Shown one piece after another: positions 62,973-64,000 of a stretch of DNA of 64,000 nucleotides (its first letter is position 1; each line of letters opens with the position of its first letter). The notes below the pieces were generated by a model that searched no databases, was not told where the DNA came from, and saw only the letters and a program-made list of their open reading frames with translations. A program made the translations under genes and the position numbers. This DNA is from Aestuariicoccus sp032586235 (GTDB lineage: Bacteria; Pseudomonadota; Alphaproteobacteria; Rhodobacterales; Rhodobacteraceae), in contig NZ_JAWHTD010000004.1 in the NCBI RefSeq assembly GCF_032586235.1, positions 161,220-225,219 on the forward strand, in the 5' to 3' direction.

Positions 62973-63926
62973 ATGATCCAAACTATTATAATTACTTTCA
63001 TATTTCTTTTGAGCTTCTCGTCTCCGGACGCCCTGCACGCGCAATCGGCAAAGATTGTGTGGGAAGATGAGTTCGATGGTCTCAGGCAGGCTCGGAGGCG
63101 TGAGATCGGCCATGAAAAATACGCGGCCACCTTGGAACTGGCGGAACAGGGTATTTTTGGTCTGCTTGCGAACCAGAACAGAGAGACCGATATTTTTCAG
63201 TCGCGTCTTTATTTCGAATCCAACACCCGTTTTGCCGTCTTCGACGTAAAGCGTGCCGGAGGTCCAAGCCGAACTTTGGCCTTGTCGGAAACGGGGCATT
63301 GGACGTTCGTCAGGCAGAGTCAGTTGACGCCCTATGACGAAATCGTTTCCCGAGACAGTGCCGAATTTGCCGAGGCGCGCGCATTGCTTCAGTCGATGTC
63401 AAGGTTGCTGTCGCTGGCGACCTCTACAGGCAAGTACAATCAAACGATCAATTCGTGCTCTGGCAAACGTACCGTCAAACTCAGCGGGGGCGCCAAAAGC
63501 GAGGTCAAACTGTCGCTTGGTATTGCCGAGGTACTGTTCGGTGCCGACGTTGGGCTGGAGGAAACCAGGGAATTCGAGCGCGGGTTTCAGACGTATCGTA
63601 TGTTTTTCGGCCACGAGGAAACAGGGGATTTCATAGAAATCGTCCGTTCACAGACTTGCGGTATAAACAATGAATTTCCCAACAGGCATATCTATGACCT
63701 TGTTATGAATGGCCAAATCCTCGTGACTCTGCAGCCAGACAAGTATGAGGATCGACAGTTTTCCACCGATACCGCAAGCGGGCGCGCTTTGATCCGGTGC
63801 AAAAGCGATCTTGTGGGGTATCGCGCTTATCTCGGCGACGTACTGGACGTTCCTCAAAAATGGCACGAGATCGTGGCAGCGGTGACGGCGCGTTGGAAAG
63901 GCCTGGAAGACTTTTCCAACTGCTAG
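62973..63926 (+). CDS. Secreted protein of unknown function
   Basis: 317 residues, not recognised. A signal peptide is clear: IQTIIITFIFLLSFSSPDA, with cleavage likely after LHA at about residue 23. The rest has mixed alpha/beta character without a motif I can name and three or four Cys in the mature part (NSCSGKR, SQTCGIN, IRCKSD, final FSNC). Base composition is visibly more A/T-rich than the neighbours, which suggests transfer. No good ribosome site precedes ATG 62973. The stop TAG at 63924-63926 falls exactly at the edge of an apparent insertion element, so the true C-terminus may have been lost. Confidence 0.7.
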   Translation: MIQTIIITFIFLLSFSSPDALHAQSAKIVWEDEFDGLRQARRREIGHEKYAATLELAEQGIFGLLANQNRETDIFQSRLYFESNTRFAVFDVKRAGGPSRTLALSETGHWTFVRQSQLTPYDEIVSRDSAEFAEARALLQSMSRLLSLATSTGKYNQTINSCSGKRTVKLSGGAKSEVKLSLGIAEVLFGADVGLEETREFERGFQTYRMFFGHEETGDFIEIVRSQTCGINNEFPNRHIYDLVMNGQILVTLQPDKYEDRQFSTDTASGRALIRCKSDLVGYRAYLGDVLDVPQKWHEIVAAVTARWKGLEDFSNC

Positions 63927-64000
63927 AGCGTCGTCCATTTAATCTGCAACATATCCGGCAGCCTTGAAGAGGTTTCTGCACTCGTTTGGCGGGAAGAGAT
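63926..64000 (-). mobile_element. End of an IS630-like insertion element (cut by window edge)
   Basis: A minus-strand frame open from the right edge ends at TAA (63939-63941) with LFPPNECRNLFKAAGYVAD, which matches the usual C-terminal pattern of IS630-family transposases (ECxNYFxxAGY). Beyond the stop lies a short end sequence GAGCGTCGTCC beginning at 63926, directly after the dinucleotide TA (63924-63925); IS630 elements target TA. Only one end is visible, so the terminal repeat cannot be checked. Confidence 0.55.
63939..64000 (-). CDS. IS630-family transposase, C-terminal fragment
   Basis: Only the last 19 residues plus stop are in the window. The ECRNLFKAAGY tail is the reason for the call. 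Nothing can be said about whether the full gene is intact. Confidence 0.5.
   Translation of the reverse strand, partial: LFPPNECRNLFKAAGYVAD

Overview
The window is high-GC DNA with dense, overlapping operons. It reads as a marine alphaproteobacterium of the Rhodobacteraceae (Roseobacter group). Pointers are the paa order, an alphaproteobacterial LexA box (GTTC-N7-GTTC) in front of uvrA, Agl-type alpha-glucoside genes, TRAP and ABC transport operons, and a short intergenic repeat recurring after several genes. This placement is inference from gene content; there is no rRNA gene to confirm it. Nearly every base is coding, and no gap reaches 300 bases.

Layout. (1) 1-5174, minus: phenylacetyl-CoA epoxidase operon paaA-B-C-D-E followed by paaZ, which is cut by the left edge. 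(2) 5321-17140: a galactoside system. A minus-strand IclR regulator and ABC ATPase face a long plus-strand operon: sugar-binding protein, two permeases, GH4 alpha-galactosidase, SDR sugar dehydrogenase, KDGal kinase, KDPGal aldolase, SMP-30 lactonase and GH42 beta-galactosidase. This is a De Ley-Doudoroff galactose route without its dehydratase. (3) 17153-21218: an MttB-family methyltransferase divergent from a dimethylglycine-dehydrogenase-like flavoprotein. (4) 21225-34255: two divergent operons around one control region. Leftward: tautomerase/SnoaL fusion, HyuB, HyuA, an isochorismatase-fold protein with Gly in place of the catalytic Cys, an isocitrate-lyase-family lyase and a fumarate-reductase-like flavoprotein. 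Rightward: GntR regulator, LeuC/LeuD-like hydro-lyase and a DctPQM TRAP transporter. This set looks like an uncharacterised acid or cyclic amide catabolic pathway and is the most novel part. (5) 34340-49624, minus: glycogen operon glgP-B-C-A-X-malQ-pgm, ending in a glucosylglycerol-hydrolase-like GH13 gene. (6) 49727-59845: alpha-glucoside (agl) locus: glucokinase, GH1 beta-glucosidase and LacI regulator leftward; aglE-F-G-A-K rightward. (7) 60020-62902 uvrA, SOS-controlled. (8) 62973-64000: an orphan secreted protein and the end of an IS630-like element at the right edge.

How they fit: the window is mostly a catabolic island for algal or cyanobacterial carbon (galactosides, glucosides, perhaps galactosyl- and glucosylglycerol), linked to glycogen storage through glucokinase and phosphoglucomutase, with separate modules for phenylacetate, methylated amines and an unidentified carboxylate or lactam. 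Regulation is written in the intergenic DNA: an IclR-type palindrome, a LacI-type palindrome, a LexA box and strong hairpins after each of the three transporter binding-protein genes.
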